Positions 1 through 7,669 of a DNA stretch of 10,920 nucleotides are shown piece after piece. Position 1 is the stretch's first letter. Every line of letters starts with the position of its first letter. This DNA comes from Saprospiraceae bacterium (lineage in GTDB: Bacteria; Bacteroidota; Bacteroidia; Chitinophagales; Saprospiraceae). The stretch is taken from assembly GCA_020528935.1 (NCBI GenBank), contig JAJDFU010000640.1:1-10920 (forward strand). The letters are read 5' to 3'. The translations under genes and the position numbers were made by a program. The notes under the pieces are model-generated. The model did no database searches. It was not told the DNA's origin and saw only the letters and a list, made by a program, of their open reading frames with translations.

Positions 1-110
1 TCGGCGGTTGCCGGGAGGGGGCAAATGCGCTCCAGGGCCGTATTGCGGGCCGTATCAAATCCGATGGTACTATCCGGGCCGTAAAGGTCATGGTCGAGGG
101 GGCCGGGAAT
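1..110. other. Probable low-quality contig end (left)
   Basis: Read on the minus strand (outward), conserved PFK codons appear changed from A to C: the expected T-I-N positions of the PGTIDND loop are P-L-H, and the T of the next G-T-D is P. Each is explained by one A-to-C change. The last residues (CPLPATA) replace a normally conserved DKIRDTA-like helix. Upstream of about position 110 the protein is normal. I infer base-calling error rather than biology. Confidence 0.6.
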
Positions 111-488
111 GCCGACGAAGTGCATCGGATGTTCGAGGGGGAACGCGTGCGCTCCGGTAAGCGTGCCGTCCCCGCCAATGGCAATGACCGCATCGATCTC
201 GAAGGCCTGCAGAGCCTCAAAAGCCGCATGGCGGCCGGAAGCTGTGCGGAAGGCTTCGCTTCGGGCCGTTTTCAGGATGGTGCCGCCCCGGTGCAGGATG
301 TTGCCCACTTTGCGTACGTCCAGGCGCTGAAGGTCGCCCTCGATCATGCCCTGGTAACCCCGGAAAATGCCGTATACGTCCAGCTTGTGGTAATGCGCAG
401 TGCGCACCACGCCGCGGATAGCGGCATTCATGCCGGGGGCGTCTCCACCGGAAGTCAATACCGCCAGTCGTTTGATTGTTGATTCCAT
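1..488 (-). CDS. pfkA: ATP-dependent 6-phosphofructokinase, N-terminal 162 codons (runs off the left edge)
   Basis: Phosphorylates fructose 6-phosphate to fructose 1,6-bisphosphate with ATP, the committed step of glycolysis, in the cytoplasm. The N-terminus reads M-E-S-T-I-K-R-L-A-V then LTSGGDAPGMNAAIRGVVR (residues 11-29), the usual PfkA opening. The nucleotide-binding loop is IGGDGT (104-109). Glycine after GGD, and glycine before the PGxxD loop (G129), fit an ATP-dependent rather than a pyrophosphate-dependent enzyme. The catalytic loop, normally PGTIDND, reads PGPLDHD (128-134): the aspartates are kept, but the T, I and N positions are changed. Those changes lie in the suspect contig end and are probably sequencing errors. 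TIGFDTA (141-147) follows. The start at 488 lies 6 nt after the kinase stop, so the two genes probably share a transcript. About half of the usual ~325 residues is missing off the edge. Confidence 0.93.
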   Translation of the reverse strand, partial: MESTIKRLAVLTSGGDAPGMNAAIRGVVRTAHYHKLDVYGIFRGYQGMIEGDLQRLDVRKVGNILHRGGTILKTARSEAFRTASGRHAAFEALQAFEIDAVIAIGGDGTLTGAHAFPLEHPMHFVGIPGPLDHDLYGPDSTIGFDTARNTALERICPLPATA

Positions 489-494
489 AGAGAA

Positions 495-1340
495 TTAGCT
501 GGGCTGATGGAAGGTAATGAGCGCCTCGATCGGACGCTTGAGAAACTGGCCGGGCCGGAGCCGGCTGGATTTCAGCGCCTCCAGCATCGAGGGCCGGAAG
601 TAGTAGGCTATAGACCCCACAAAATGCACGGGAAGCGCATGCGCATCATCGTATTTCAGCACATGGCGCTTCAAGAATTCGCGGAATCGCTCCGTTACCA
701 GCTGTGCCAAAAATGGATCCTCCAGGTGCCGATGAATGAAGGGCGCGAAGGAAGCCAGGTATCGATTGGGGTTGGGCTGCCGGTACACCCGTTCCATCAC
801 GGTTGCCTTTTCGCCCGGCACCTGGGCCTTGAGCTCCATGGCGCTGCCTCTGGGCAATTCGCGGTAAAAATAGGCCTGAATCAGGTGCTTGCCCAAATCA
901 GCGCCGCTGCCCTCGTCGCCCAGGATATAGCCGAGGCTGGGTACAGTGTCCACTATGTTCTCTCCATTGTACAGGCAAGAGTTGGATCCCGTGCCGAGTA
1001 TGCAGGCAATGCCGGCCGTCCGGCCACATACCGCCCGGGCCGCTCCCAACAGATCGTGCTCGACCTGCAGAATTGCTTCTTTGGGAAGATCGGGCCTAAG
1101 GGCTTCCCGGATTTTGGCTTTTTGGGCCTCCCCCCAGCAACCGGCACCGTAAAAATAGACGGCATTTACCTGGCGGACCCGGGGAAGGCGGCTCACGGCC
1201 AATCGCATCTGCTCCTGCAGGTACTCCGCACTGTGCAGCATGGGGTTCATCCCTGCAGTCTGCAGAAAGGCAGGCTGCTCGGAGCCATCGACAAGCGCCC
1301 AATCTGTCTTGGTAGACCCGCTGTCCGCTACTAGGATCAT
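495..1340 (-). CDS. BadF/BadG/BcrA/BcrD-family ATPase, probable N-acetylglucosamine (amino-sugar) kinase
   Basis: A 281-residue ASKHA-fold sugar kinase expected to phosphorylate GlcNAc or a related amino sugar in the cytoplasm. The phosphate-1 loop is DSGSTKTDW (residues 6-14). The phosphate-2 loop is ILGTGSNS (114-121), followed by LGYILGDEGSGADLGK (136-151), typical of this family. The adenosine motif is VHFVGSIAYYF (238-248). Length matches Bacteroidota homologues (about 280). I chose the start at 1340 because the first phosphate loop then begins at residue 6, as in the family. The frame stays open to 1601, but that extension would run through the divergent promoters and into the next gene. 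Downstream, pfkA begins 6 nt after the stop, suggesting an operon feeding amino sugars into glycolysis. The substrate cannot be fixed from sequence; MurNAc or glucosamine kinase activity is possible. Confidence 0.9.
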   Translation of the reverse strand: MILVADSGSTKTDWALVDGSEQPAFLQTAGMNPMLHSAEYLQEQMRLAVSRLPRVRQVNAVYFYGAGCWGEAQKAKIREALRPDLPKEAILQVEHDLLGAARAVCGRTAGIACILGTGSNSCLYNGENIVDTVPSLGYILGDEGSGADLGKHLIQAYFYRELPRGSAMELKAQVPGEKATVMERVYRQPNPNRYLASFAPFIHRHLEDPFLAQLVTERFREFLKRHVLKYDDAHALPVHFVGSIAYYFRPSMLEALKSSRLRPGQFLKRPIEALITFHQPS

Positions 1341-1359
1341 GCCGGCGACGATTTGGCGG

Positions 1360-1394
1360 CAAAGATAGTGTAAAAAGGACGCTAACGGACGCAA
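1360..1394 (-). promoter_or_regulatory. Candidate Bacteroidota promoter for the kinase-pfkA transcript
   Basis: On the minus strand TATCTTTG (1367-1360) matches the Bacteroidota -7 consensus TAnnTTTG, about 20 nt before the kinase ATG. The nearest upstream TTG (1394-1392) lies 24 nt away, longer than the usual 19-21, so the -33 part is weak. Confidence 0.4.
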
Positions 1395-1415
1395 GTCGGC
1401 AAGGATGTGCGGAGC

Positions 1416-1446
1416 TTTGAAAATAAAACAAATTGTTTTAAATTTG
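1416..1446 (+). promoter_or_regulatory. Bacteroidota-type promoter for the glucosaminidase gene
   Basis: TTTG (1416-1419), a 19-nt spacer and TAAATTTG (1439-1446) match the TTTG-N19-TAnnTTTG consensus exactly. Transcription would begin near 1453, leaving a leader of about 9 nt before ATG 1462. This also rules out the in-frame ATG at 1405, which lies upstream of the promoter. Confidence 0.65.
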
Positions 1447-1461
1447 ACCAAAAATAAAGCC

Positions 1462-2250
1462 ATGCAAGCACCGGTTATGACTGAACGGCAGGCAGGTGGC
1501 ATTTGGCCGATGCGCATTTCGGAGGCTGCCCTGTTCCGCCTGGCATTGTTGGTCTTGATTGGGTATCTGTTCCTGGAAAAGGACATCCGGGTAGAGTTCA
1601 ACCTGAAAAGCCTGGAGGCTGCTGCCCGTCCTTCGGTCGCACGGGCGGAGGCCGGCTTTTGGCCGGGCCTGGGGGATGCGGCAAAGCCTGCCGGGCTTCA
1701 TCCGGAGGCAGATGCACTGGCCGGGAAATACCGTCCACTTTCCCTGGTGCTCCATCCCGAGCTCGTGCGGAGCAAGCGCCTTCCGCAGGCGGTCGTTCGC
1801 CGGCACCGGCGGCATATACAGACCTATCTGGACCGCTACAGTCCGCTGGCGGTGCGCCAGATGAAGCAGTACCACATACCGGCCAGCATCACGTTGGCAC
1901 AGGCGCTTCTGGAGTCCGATGCGGGGGATAGTCCTTTGGCTACCCAATCCAACAACCACTTCGGCATCAAGTGCCGCCGGAAGTGCAGGGGATGCACCTG
2001 CCGCAATTATGCGGACGATGACGCCTATGACATGTTCCGGGTCTTCCGTTCTGTGGAGGAGGGGTACCGGGAGCACGCCCGGCTGCTTACCGGTGCGCGC
2101 TATCGCCACCTGCTTCGCCTGCCGGCAGCGGACTACCGGCGATGGGCGGTGGGCCTCAAGAAAGCCGGGTACGCCACGGACCCGCACTACGCCGACAAGC
2201 TGATTCGCCTCATTGAGGAGTTGCAATTGTACCGCTACGACCGGGCTTGA
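1462..2250 (+). CDS. Membrane-anchored glucosaminidase-domain protein (GH73-like peptidoglycan hydrolase)
   Basis: Predicted to cleave GlcNAc-containing glycosidic bonds in peptidoglycan outside the inner membrane. The 262 residues begin with a short cytoplasmic stretch and one hydrophobic segment (about 23-38, ALFRLALLVLIGYLFL) with no cleavage site evident, so it is probably an N-in membrane anchor. A low-complexity linker follows to about residue 110. The glucosaminidase domain covers roughly 115-255: IPASITLAQALLESDAG (139-155) carries the likely catalytic glutamate E151, then NNHFGIKC (164-171), FRSVEEGYREHARLL (195-209) and the C-terminal GYATDPHYADKLI (236-248). Four cysteines cluster at 171, 175, 178 and 180. 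The start at 1462 is preferred because it follows the promoter; ATGs at 1477 and 1510 would also keep the anchor. It is divergent from the amino-sugar kinase, which suggests a shared cell-wall sugar theme. Confidence 0.88.
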   Translation: MQAPVMTERQAGGIWPMRISEAALFRLALLVLIGYLFLEKDIRVEFNLKSLEAAARPSVARAEAGFWPGLGDAAKPAGLHPEADALAGKYRPLSLVLHPELVRSKRLPQAVVRRHRRHIQTYLDRYSPLAVRQMKQYHIPASITLAQALLESDAGDSPLATQSNNHFGIKCRRKCRGCTCRNYADDDAYDMFRVFRSVEEGYREHARLLTGARYRHLLRLPAADYRRWAVGLKKAGYATDPHYADKLIRLIEELQLYRYDRA

Positions 2251-2343
2251 GGGCCAGGCAATTTTCGGAGGCCAAGTAATTGTTGGAAAATCAGTAATTT
2301 AGCTCCTTGACCGTATGGGTTTCACCCGGAGGGCCAAACGGAT

Positions 2344-4542
2344 ATGAACAGGAGCTTTCCATTTTATCATCAGCTCGATGCCATGGATTGCGGGGCGACC
2401 TGCCTTCGCATGGTCGCCCGGTATTACGGCCGGTTTTATTCGCTGGATTACCTCCGGGAGCTCACATACCTGGGCAAGCAGGGGGTCAACCTGCTCAGCA
2501 TCAGCGATGCGGCCGAAAACCTGGGTTTGCAGACCCTGCCGGTAAAGACCACCGTAAGCCGTCTCATTTCAGATCTTCCGCTGCCGTGTATCGCGCACTG
2601 GAAGAGCGAGCAGCACTTCGTCGTGATATACCGGGCCAGTTCAAAATTCATCTGGATCGCCGATCCCGCTGCGGGTCGGTTCAAATTGCCGATAGAAGAG
2701 TTCGTAGCCCAATGGGCCTCGGATGTGGACATGGATTCGGGCGAGCCGGTAGGTGTGCTCCTGCTTCTGGAAACCACGCCCGATTTCTTTGCACGCGACA
2801 AACAAAAGGTCAACAAAGCGGGCTTCGGCTATATTCTTTCTTACTTCGGGCGATACGGTTCACTGATTACGCAGCTGGCCCTTGGCTTGTTGCTGGGCAC
2901 CATAATTCAGTTGGTTCTGCCCTTTCTTTTTAAGTCCATTGTGGATGTAGGGATCAACAATGTGGATCCCGATTTCATCCGGCTGATCATAATCGGACTC
3001 GCCGTTCTTTTCGTCAGCCAGATCGCTGTGGAGTTGTTTCGGAGCTGGATCATACTGCACGTCGGGGTTCGGGTCAATATCAGCCTGGTTTCCGATTTTC
3101 TCATCAAGCTCACTCGCCTGCCGCTTCGCTTTTTTGAGACCAAGCTCACCGGCGACCTGCTTCAGCGCATAGCGGATCACGAGCGGGTGCAGCGCTTTTT
3201 GACCTCCACCTCGCTCATTTCCATCTTTTCGCTTGTCACCTTCGTGGCTTTTGCCTTTGTGTTGGCCTTCTGGAATCTGGATGTCTTTTTAATCTTTCTG
3301 GCCGGTACCGCGCTCACGATCTTTTGGGTGGCCCTCTTTGGCCGCTGGAGGCGGGAAACGGACTACAAGCAGTTTGATCAGTATGCCGATAATCAGGGTT
3401 CGCTGATCGAGCTCATCGGCGGGATGCGGGACATCAAACTGCATCAGGCTGAAAAGCAAAAGCGCTGGGCCTGGGAACGCGTGCAATCCCAACTGTTTCG
3501 CACCAGCCTGGACGTCACTCGCATCGATCAATTTCAGCGGTCCGGTGCGGCCCTGATCAACGAAGGCAAAAACCTGCTCATTACGGCTGTTGTGGCCTAT
3601 GCGGTGTTGGACAACCGCATGACCCTGGGCATGCTGGTGGCCATTCAGTATATCGTAGGGCAGCTCAACAGCCCCATCAACCGGGTGGTGGAATTCGTTC
3701 GCGCCCTGCAGGAAGCCAAGATCAGCCTGGAGCGGATGAGTGAGATTCACGACAAACCGGGTGAGGAGAGCGAGGGCGAAAAGATCACCCTGCTCCCCGA
3801 GAGCGGCGATCTCGTACTGGAGCGCGTTTCCTTTCAATACGACGGGCCGCACTCCAACAAGGTCCTCCGCAATATTAACCTGCGTATTCCCAAGGGAAAA
3901 ACCACGGCTTTGGTAGGCACCAGCGGCAGTGGCAAGACCACCCTGATCAAGCTGCTCCTCCATTTTTACGATCCCACGGAAGGCTTTGTCCGCCTGGGCG
4001 ACATCAGCCTCAGGAATCTGGACAGCCACATCTGGCGTCGGGAGTGCGGAGCAGTCCTGCAGGAAGGCTACATTTTCCAGGATACCATAGCCCGCAATAT
4101 CGCATTGGGCGACGACATCATCGATAAGGAAAAACTGCTCAAGGCGGTCAAGGCAGCAAACATACAGACCTACATCGAATCCCTGCCCCTGGGGTACAAT
4201 ACCGTGATCGGCCGGGAAGGCCAGGGCTTGTCGCAGGGGCAAAAGCAACGCCTGCTCATTGCCCGCATGGTATACAAGGAGCCGGCATACATCTTCCTGG
4301 ACGAGGCGACTACGGCCCTGGATCCCTTCAACGAAATGCTCATCATGGAAAACCTGCGCGACGTCTTCCGGGGCAAAACCATCGTCCTGGTTGCTCACCG
4401 GGTGAGCACCATCATGGATGCCGACAACATCGTGGTAATGGAAGACGGCGAGATCGTGGAACAGGGCAATCACGAAGAACTCACCTATGTGCAAGGGGCC
4501 TACTATCAGCTCGTGCGAAACCAAACCGAACTCGGCGGATGA
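2344..4542 (+). CDS. C39-peptidase-containing ABC transporter (peptide-processing exporter, type 1 secretion)
   Basis: A 732-residue full-length PCAT: it cuts the leader from a peptide substrate and exports the product through the inner membrane using ATP. The N-terminal C39 peptidase (1-145) has oxyanion Q10, catalytic C16 in MDCGATCL, H91 in HFVVIY and D107 in IADPA, so it looks active. The transmembrane domain (about 165-450) has the usual hydrophobic segments. The nucleotide-binding domain has Walker A GTSGSGKTT (525-533), Q-loop Q573, a variant signature LSQGQ (629-633) instead of LSGGQ, Walker B YIFLDE with E654, and switch H685. GGAGGG at 2328-2333, ten nt before the ATG, is a possible ribosome site, and a small GGGT-TTC-ACCC hairpin (2317-2327) precedes it. 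TAATTTAG at 2295-2302 resembles a -7 box but has no -33 partner. It is coupled to the HlyD gene by a 4-nt overlap. No substrate peptide gene is visible nearby. Confidence 0.94.
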   Translation: MNRSFPFYHQLDAMDCGATCLRMVARYYGRFYSLDYLRELTYLGKQGVNLLSISDAAENLGLQTLPVKTTVSRLISDLPLPCIAHWKSEQHFVVIYRASSKFIWIADPAAGRFKLPIEEFVAQWASDVDMDSGEPVGVLLLLETTPDFFARDKQKVNKAGFGYILSYFGRYGSLITQLALGLLLGTIIQLVLPFLFKSIVDVGINNVDPDFIRLIIIGLAVLFVSQIAVELFRSWIILHVGVRVNISLVSDFLIKLTRLPLRFFETKLTGDLLQRIADHERVQRFLTSTSLISIFSLVTFVAFAFVLAFWNLDVFLIFLAGTALTIFWVALFGRWRRETDYKQFDQYADNQGSLIELIGGMRDIKLHQAEKQKRWAWERVQSQLFRTSLDVTRIDQFQRSGAALINEGKNLLITAVVAYAVLDNRMTLGMLVAIQYIVGQLNSPINRVVEFVRALQEAKISLERMSEIHDKPGEESEGEKITLLPESGDLVLERVSFQYDGPHSNKVLRNINLRIPKGKTTALVGTSGSGKTTLIKLLLHFYDPTEGFVRLGDISLRNLDSHIWRRECGAVLQEGYIFQDTIARNIALGDDIIDKEKLLKAVKAANIQTYIESLPLGYNTVIGREGQGLSQGQKQRLLIARMVYKEPAYIFLDEATTALDPFNEMLIMENLRDVFRGKTIVLVAHRVSTIMDADNIVVMEDGEIVEQGNHEELTYVQGAYYQLVRNQTELGG

Positions 4543-5837
4543 TGGACCAGCCGGACTTCATAGACGACCTGCGCAGTGAAGACGTGCAGGAGGTGTTGGG
4601 CACCCCGCCTCCCTGGATCATCCGGTGGGGTTCGGCGGTGGCCTTTGCCATAGTCGTAGCTTTGGGATGGCTGGCGTTTTGGGTGAAGTATCCGGATGTA
4701 GTGGAAGCCGACATACGCATCACCACCTCCGATCCACCGCGCCGGCTGTTTGCTGAAGAAGGCAATACCATTTCCCGCATCCTGGTGGCCAACGAAGATA
4801 CCGTGGAACGCGGTCAGGTGCTCCTGGTCTTTCAGAGCAAGGCCAAATTCGAAGACGTGCTCTCTCTGGAAGACCACCTCTTGTCCTTTACCGAGATTAA
4901 CGACAGTACCCTGTTGCGCCTGTCTCCGCCGCAAAATCTGCTGTTGGGTGATTTGCAGGACGACCTGTTCGAGTTTTTTGACCAGCAGAATGCGTTCCGG
5001 CAGTTGCTCAGCAAAAACCCCAATGAACTGTCCGTTTCGGATATGAGGCGCCGCATCCAGCAATTGCTGCGGGAAATGGAGGTGGAGCGATCCCGCAAAG
5101 AGAAGCTGGCCAGCCAGCTGGACCTCGTAAATCAACGGCTATCCATCACCCGAACTCGCCTGCGATCGGGGGAAAGCGGCGTGTCTTTTGACGACGTGCG
5201 GCGCATCGAGGAAGACATCCTGGCTCTGGAGCGCGAAATGCAGGGCATAGAGGCGGCCATGCGCAACAAGCAGTTTGAGATCGACAACCTGAAACGGCAG
5301 ATCGGTGGCGCCAAGGAAGTAGGCAGGGAGTCTCTGGTCATTGCCGGGGGGCGGCTGGAAGAGAGCTACATGCGACTCCAGAACAAAGTAGAAGACTGGA
5401 AAGAACGCTATCTGGTCAGCGCGCCCATTCCGGGTATCGTCATTTTTACGAACGAAAACCTCAACGAACAACAATATGTACCCGAGCAGTCGGAACTGAT
5501 GGTGGTGGCTCCCGCATATCAGACCGAAACGCTGGGCCGCATGACGCTTGATCTGAGCGGATCCGGAAAAGTAAAACCCGGCCAGAAGGTCGTCGTGAAG
5601 CTGAGCAGTTTCCCCTTCCCGGAGTTTGGCGCCCTGATCGGCCGCGTGAGCTGGAAAGGAACGGTGCCGACCAACAACACCATACCCATCGAAGTGCGCT
5701 TCCCGCAAGGCCTGCAGACCCATACCGGCATTCAGATCGATGCCGTTCGGGAAATGCGTGGAAAGGCCGAGATCATCACAGAAGACAAGCGCTTCATCGA
5801 ACGCATATTCGAAGGCATGCGCCGCCTCACCAATTGA
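4539..5837 (+). CDS. HlyD-family periplasmic adaptor of the C39 ABC exporter
   Basis: Membrane-fusion subunit that would link the ABC exporter to an outer-membrane channel. The 432 residues show a cytoplasmic N-terminus, one membrane segment (about 28-49), a first lipoyl-like half (about 71-100, ending ERGQVLLVFQS), a long charged coiled coil (about 143-290), the second lipoyl half (about 291-325, with SAPIPGIVIF) and a beta-barrel region with VKPGQKVVVKLSSFPFPEFG (345-364) followed by IGRVSWKG. This order is characteristic of HlyD adaptors. The ATG overlaps the exporter stop as ATGA, so translation is coupled and the two proteins very likely form one complex. A TolC-type outer-membrane partner is not encoded in the window. 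The stop lies 13 nt from the convergent lpdA stop, with no terminator hairpin recognisable between them. Confidence 0.93.
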   Translation: MMDQPDFIDDLRSEDVQEVLGTPPPWIIRWGSAVAFAIVVALGWLAFWVKYPDVVEADIRITTSDPPRRLFAEEGNTISRILVANEDTVERGQVLLVFQSKAKFEDVLSLEDHLLSFTEINDSTLLRLSPPQNLLLGDLQDDLFEFFDQQNAFRQLLSKNPNELSVSDMRRRIQQLLREMEVERSRKEKLASQLDLVNQRLSITRTRLRSGESGVSFDDVRRIEEDILALEREMQGIEAAMRNKQFEIDNLKRQIGGAKEVGRESLVIAGGRLEESYMRLQNKVEDWKERYLVSAPIPGIVIFTNENLNEQQYVPEQSELMVVAPAYQTETLGRMTLDLSGSGKVKPGQKVVVKLSSFPFPEFGALIGRVSWKGTVPTNNTIPIEVRFPQGLQTHTGIQIDAVREMRGKAEIITEDKRFIERIFEGMRRLTN

Positions 5838-5850
5838 TAAGCCCCTGGAT

Positions 5851-7251
5851 TCAGAGGTGGATCACTTCGCCGTAAGCAGCCGCCGCAGCTTCCATGACCG
5901 CCTCGCTCATAGTGGGGTGCGGATGTACGGACTTGATGATCTCGTGTCCCGTAGTCTCCAGTTTGCGGGCGGCCACCACCTCGGCGATCATCTCGGTCAC
6001 GTTCAGTCCGATCATATGCGCACCCAGCCATTCGCCGTATTGGGCATCGAAAATCACTTTGACGAACCCGGACTTCGCCCCGGCAGCACTTGCCTTTCCC
6101 GAAGCGGTGAAGGGAAACTTCCCCACCTTGATCTCATAGCCGGCCTCCCGGGCTGCTTCTTCGGTATGTCCGACGGAGGCTACCTCCGGTATGCAATACG
6201 TACAGCTGGGTATATTGTTGTAGTTCATCGGCTCTACATCCATGCCCGCAATCTTCTCCACGCAGATGATTCCTTCGGCGCTGGCCACGTGCGCCAGGGC
6301 CGGGCCGGGTACGACATCGCCAATGGCATAGATGCCCGCTACATTGGTGCGGTAGTAGGGATCCACTTCGATGAGGCCCTGTTTGTTGGTTTGTATGCCC
6401 AGGCTCTCCAGCCCGAGATCTTCGATGTTGGGCGTCACGCCCGCTGCAGAGAGTACCATGTCGCAATCGATCACACTGGTCTCTCCCGATTTGCGATCCT
6501 TCACATGGACTTTGCATCCGCGTCCCTTGGTCTCGACCGATTCCACTGCCGTATTTCCCAAAACATTGATGCCCTTCTTGCTGTACACCTTTCCCAATTC
6601 CTTGGATACATCGGCATCCTCCCGGGGAAGGAGTCCCTGTTCTAAAAATTCCACCATGGTGACTTCAGCACCTATGGTGTGATAGAAGTAGGCAAATTCC
6701 GTACCAATGGCACCGGCCCCGACGACGACCAGGCGCTTGGGTACTTTTTCGAGGGTCACGGCTTTCCGGTATTCGATGACTTTCTTGCCGTCAATGGGTA
6801 CGCTGGGCAGTTCCTTGGCCCGGCCTCCGGTGGCGATGATGATGTGGTCGGCAGTGTGTTCTTCTTTCTTGCCGTCGGCTTTGCTGACTTCCACCTTCTT
6901 GCCGCGTGCGAGCCTGCCGTGGCCCTCCAGCACCGCTATTTTGTTTTTCCGCAATAAGAACTTCACCCCTTTGCTCATCCCATCGGCTACCTCCCGGCTG
7001 CGTTTGACCATGCCCCCAAAGTCGGCCTTGGCCGAATCTACCTCAATGCCGTAGTCTTTGGCGTGTTGAATGTATTCAAAGACCTGGGCACTCTTGAGCA
7101 AGGCCTTGGTGGGTATGCATCCCCAGTTGAGGCAAATACCGCCCAGGGCTTCGCGCTCTACTACGGCCACCGTTTTACCTAATTGAGCAGCTCGGATAGC
7201 GGCCACGTACCCACCTGGTCCGCTGCCGATGACAATGATATCGTAATGCAT
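5851..7251 (-). CDS. lpdA: Dihydrolipoyl dehydrogenase (E3)
   Basis: Reoxidises dihydrolipoamide with NAD+ as the E3 subunit of pyruvate and 2-oxoglutarate dehydrogenases and of the glycine cleavage system; FAD-dependent and cytoplasmic. The 466 residues open with HYDIIVIGSGPGGYVAA (FAD-binding GxGxxG at 9-14). The redox-active disulfide is GGICLNWGCIPTK with C40 and C45. The NAD-binding motif is VVVGAGAIGTEF, then the second FAD motif YAIGDVV, and the C-terminal HPHPTMSEA contains the catalytic H445-E450 pair. Length is normal. I chose ATG 7251 because the FAD motif then starts at once; the frame is open upstream to 7338, but that stretch contains the promoter. It is a single-gene unit here, with no acyltransferase or dehydrogenase subunit genes beside it, and faces the HlyD gene tail to tail. 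Confidence 0.96.
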   Translation of the reverse strand: MHYDIIVIGSGPGGYVAAIRAAQLGKTVAVVEREALGGICLNWGCIPTKALLKSAQVFEYIQHAKDYGIEVDSAKADFGGMVKRSREVADGMSKGVKFLLRKNKIAVLEGHGRLARGKKVEVSKADGKKEEHTADHIIIATGGRAKELPSVPIDGKKVIEYRKAVTLEKVPKRLVVVGAGAIGTEFAYFYHTIGAEVTMVEFLEQGLLPREDADVSKELGKVYSKKGINVLGNTAVESVETKGRGCKVHVKDRKSGETSVIDCDMVLSAAGVTPNIEDLGLESLGIQTNKQGLIEVDPYYRTNVAGIYAIGDVVPGPALAHVASAEGIICVEKIAGMDVEPMNYNNIPSCTYCIPEVASVGHTEEAAREAGYEIKVGKFPFTASGKASAAGAKSGFVKVIFDAQYGEWLGAHMIGLNVTEMIAEVVAARKLETTGHEIIKSVHPHPTMSEAVMEAAAAAYGEVIHL

Positions 7252-7280
7252 GAGAAATGGATTGTCGTTTCGTGAAGAAG

Positions 7281-7316
7281 GTATATTCCTTTGCGATAGA
7301 AGTCGGGCAAATATAC
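7281..7316. repeat. Inverted repeat straddling the lpdA promoter start region (candidate operator)
   Basis: GTATATT (7281-7287) and AATATAC (7310-7316) form a perfect 7-bp inverted repeat with a 22-nt centre. One arm covers the -7 box of the lpdA promoter and the other lies just downstream of the expected transcription start, a geometry suited to a repressor. This is inference from position only. Confidence 0.35.
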
Positions 7317-7339
7317 ACTGCCCTGCACGATGCCCCAAA
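7308..7339 (-). promoter_or_regulatory. Bacteroidota-type promoter for lpdA
   Basis: Minus strand: TTTG (7339-7336), a 20-nt spacer, then TATATTTG (7315-7308), a full match to the TTTG/TAnnTTTG consensus. The start would be near 7301, giving a leader of about 50 nt before the lpdA ATG at 7251. Confidence 0.7.
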
Positions 7340-7583
7340 AGAAAGGAACCCCGCCACTGATCGTGACGGAGCCCGTCTAACTTACTGATACTAATTTATC
7401 CTTACGAGCGTGTGCTTCGTTAAGTTTCGCGGACAGGGATGCGAAGACCCAGAATCCGCTGAAGCTACTGACTTAATTTTCGCTGATTTGACCAAATCGG
7501 AAACCGCCCGAATGTCTCCGAACAACCGGAGCGGTCACTTGAGAAGAAGAGAATTGATGTGCGATTGTCTAACATTGGTATTT

Positions 7584-7602
7584 CTTGATCGCATGGATCA
7601 AG
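7584..7602. repeat. Perfect 7-bp palindromic dyad (operator candidate)
   Basis: CTTGATC, a 5-nt spacer GCATG, then GATCAAG. The half-site and spacing fit a dimeric DNA-binding regulator. It lies about 300 nt upstream of folE and about 70-100 nt upstream of the candidate promoter at 7670-7700. The bound factor is unknown. Confidence 0.35.
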
Positions 7603-7669
7603 GTAATCATTTAAACAGATTCAATCAAACGAATAAACGAATTCATTATGTAAGCATCGATGTAATTTT

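Noticed and set aside
2295..2302. TAATTTAG as the promoter of the ABC exporter
   Set aside because: It has one mismatch in the -7 box and no TTG/TTTG at the required 19-21 nt spacing.
3289..4524. Long minus-strand open frame opposite the ABC transporter (also 507-1334 plus opposite the kinase, 1438-2226 minus opposite the glucosaminidase, 5740-6645 plus opposite lpdA)
   Set aside because: Antisense shadows of genes with complete conserved motifs. They have no family features and are expected in GC-rich coding DNA.
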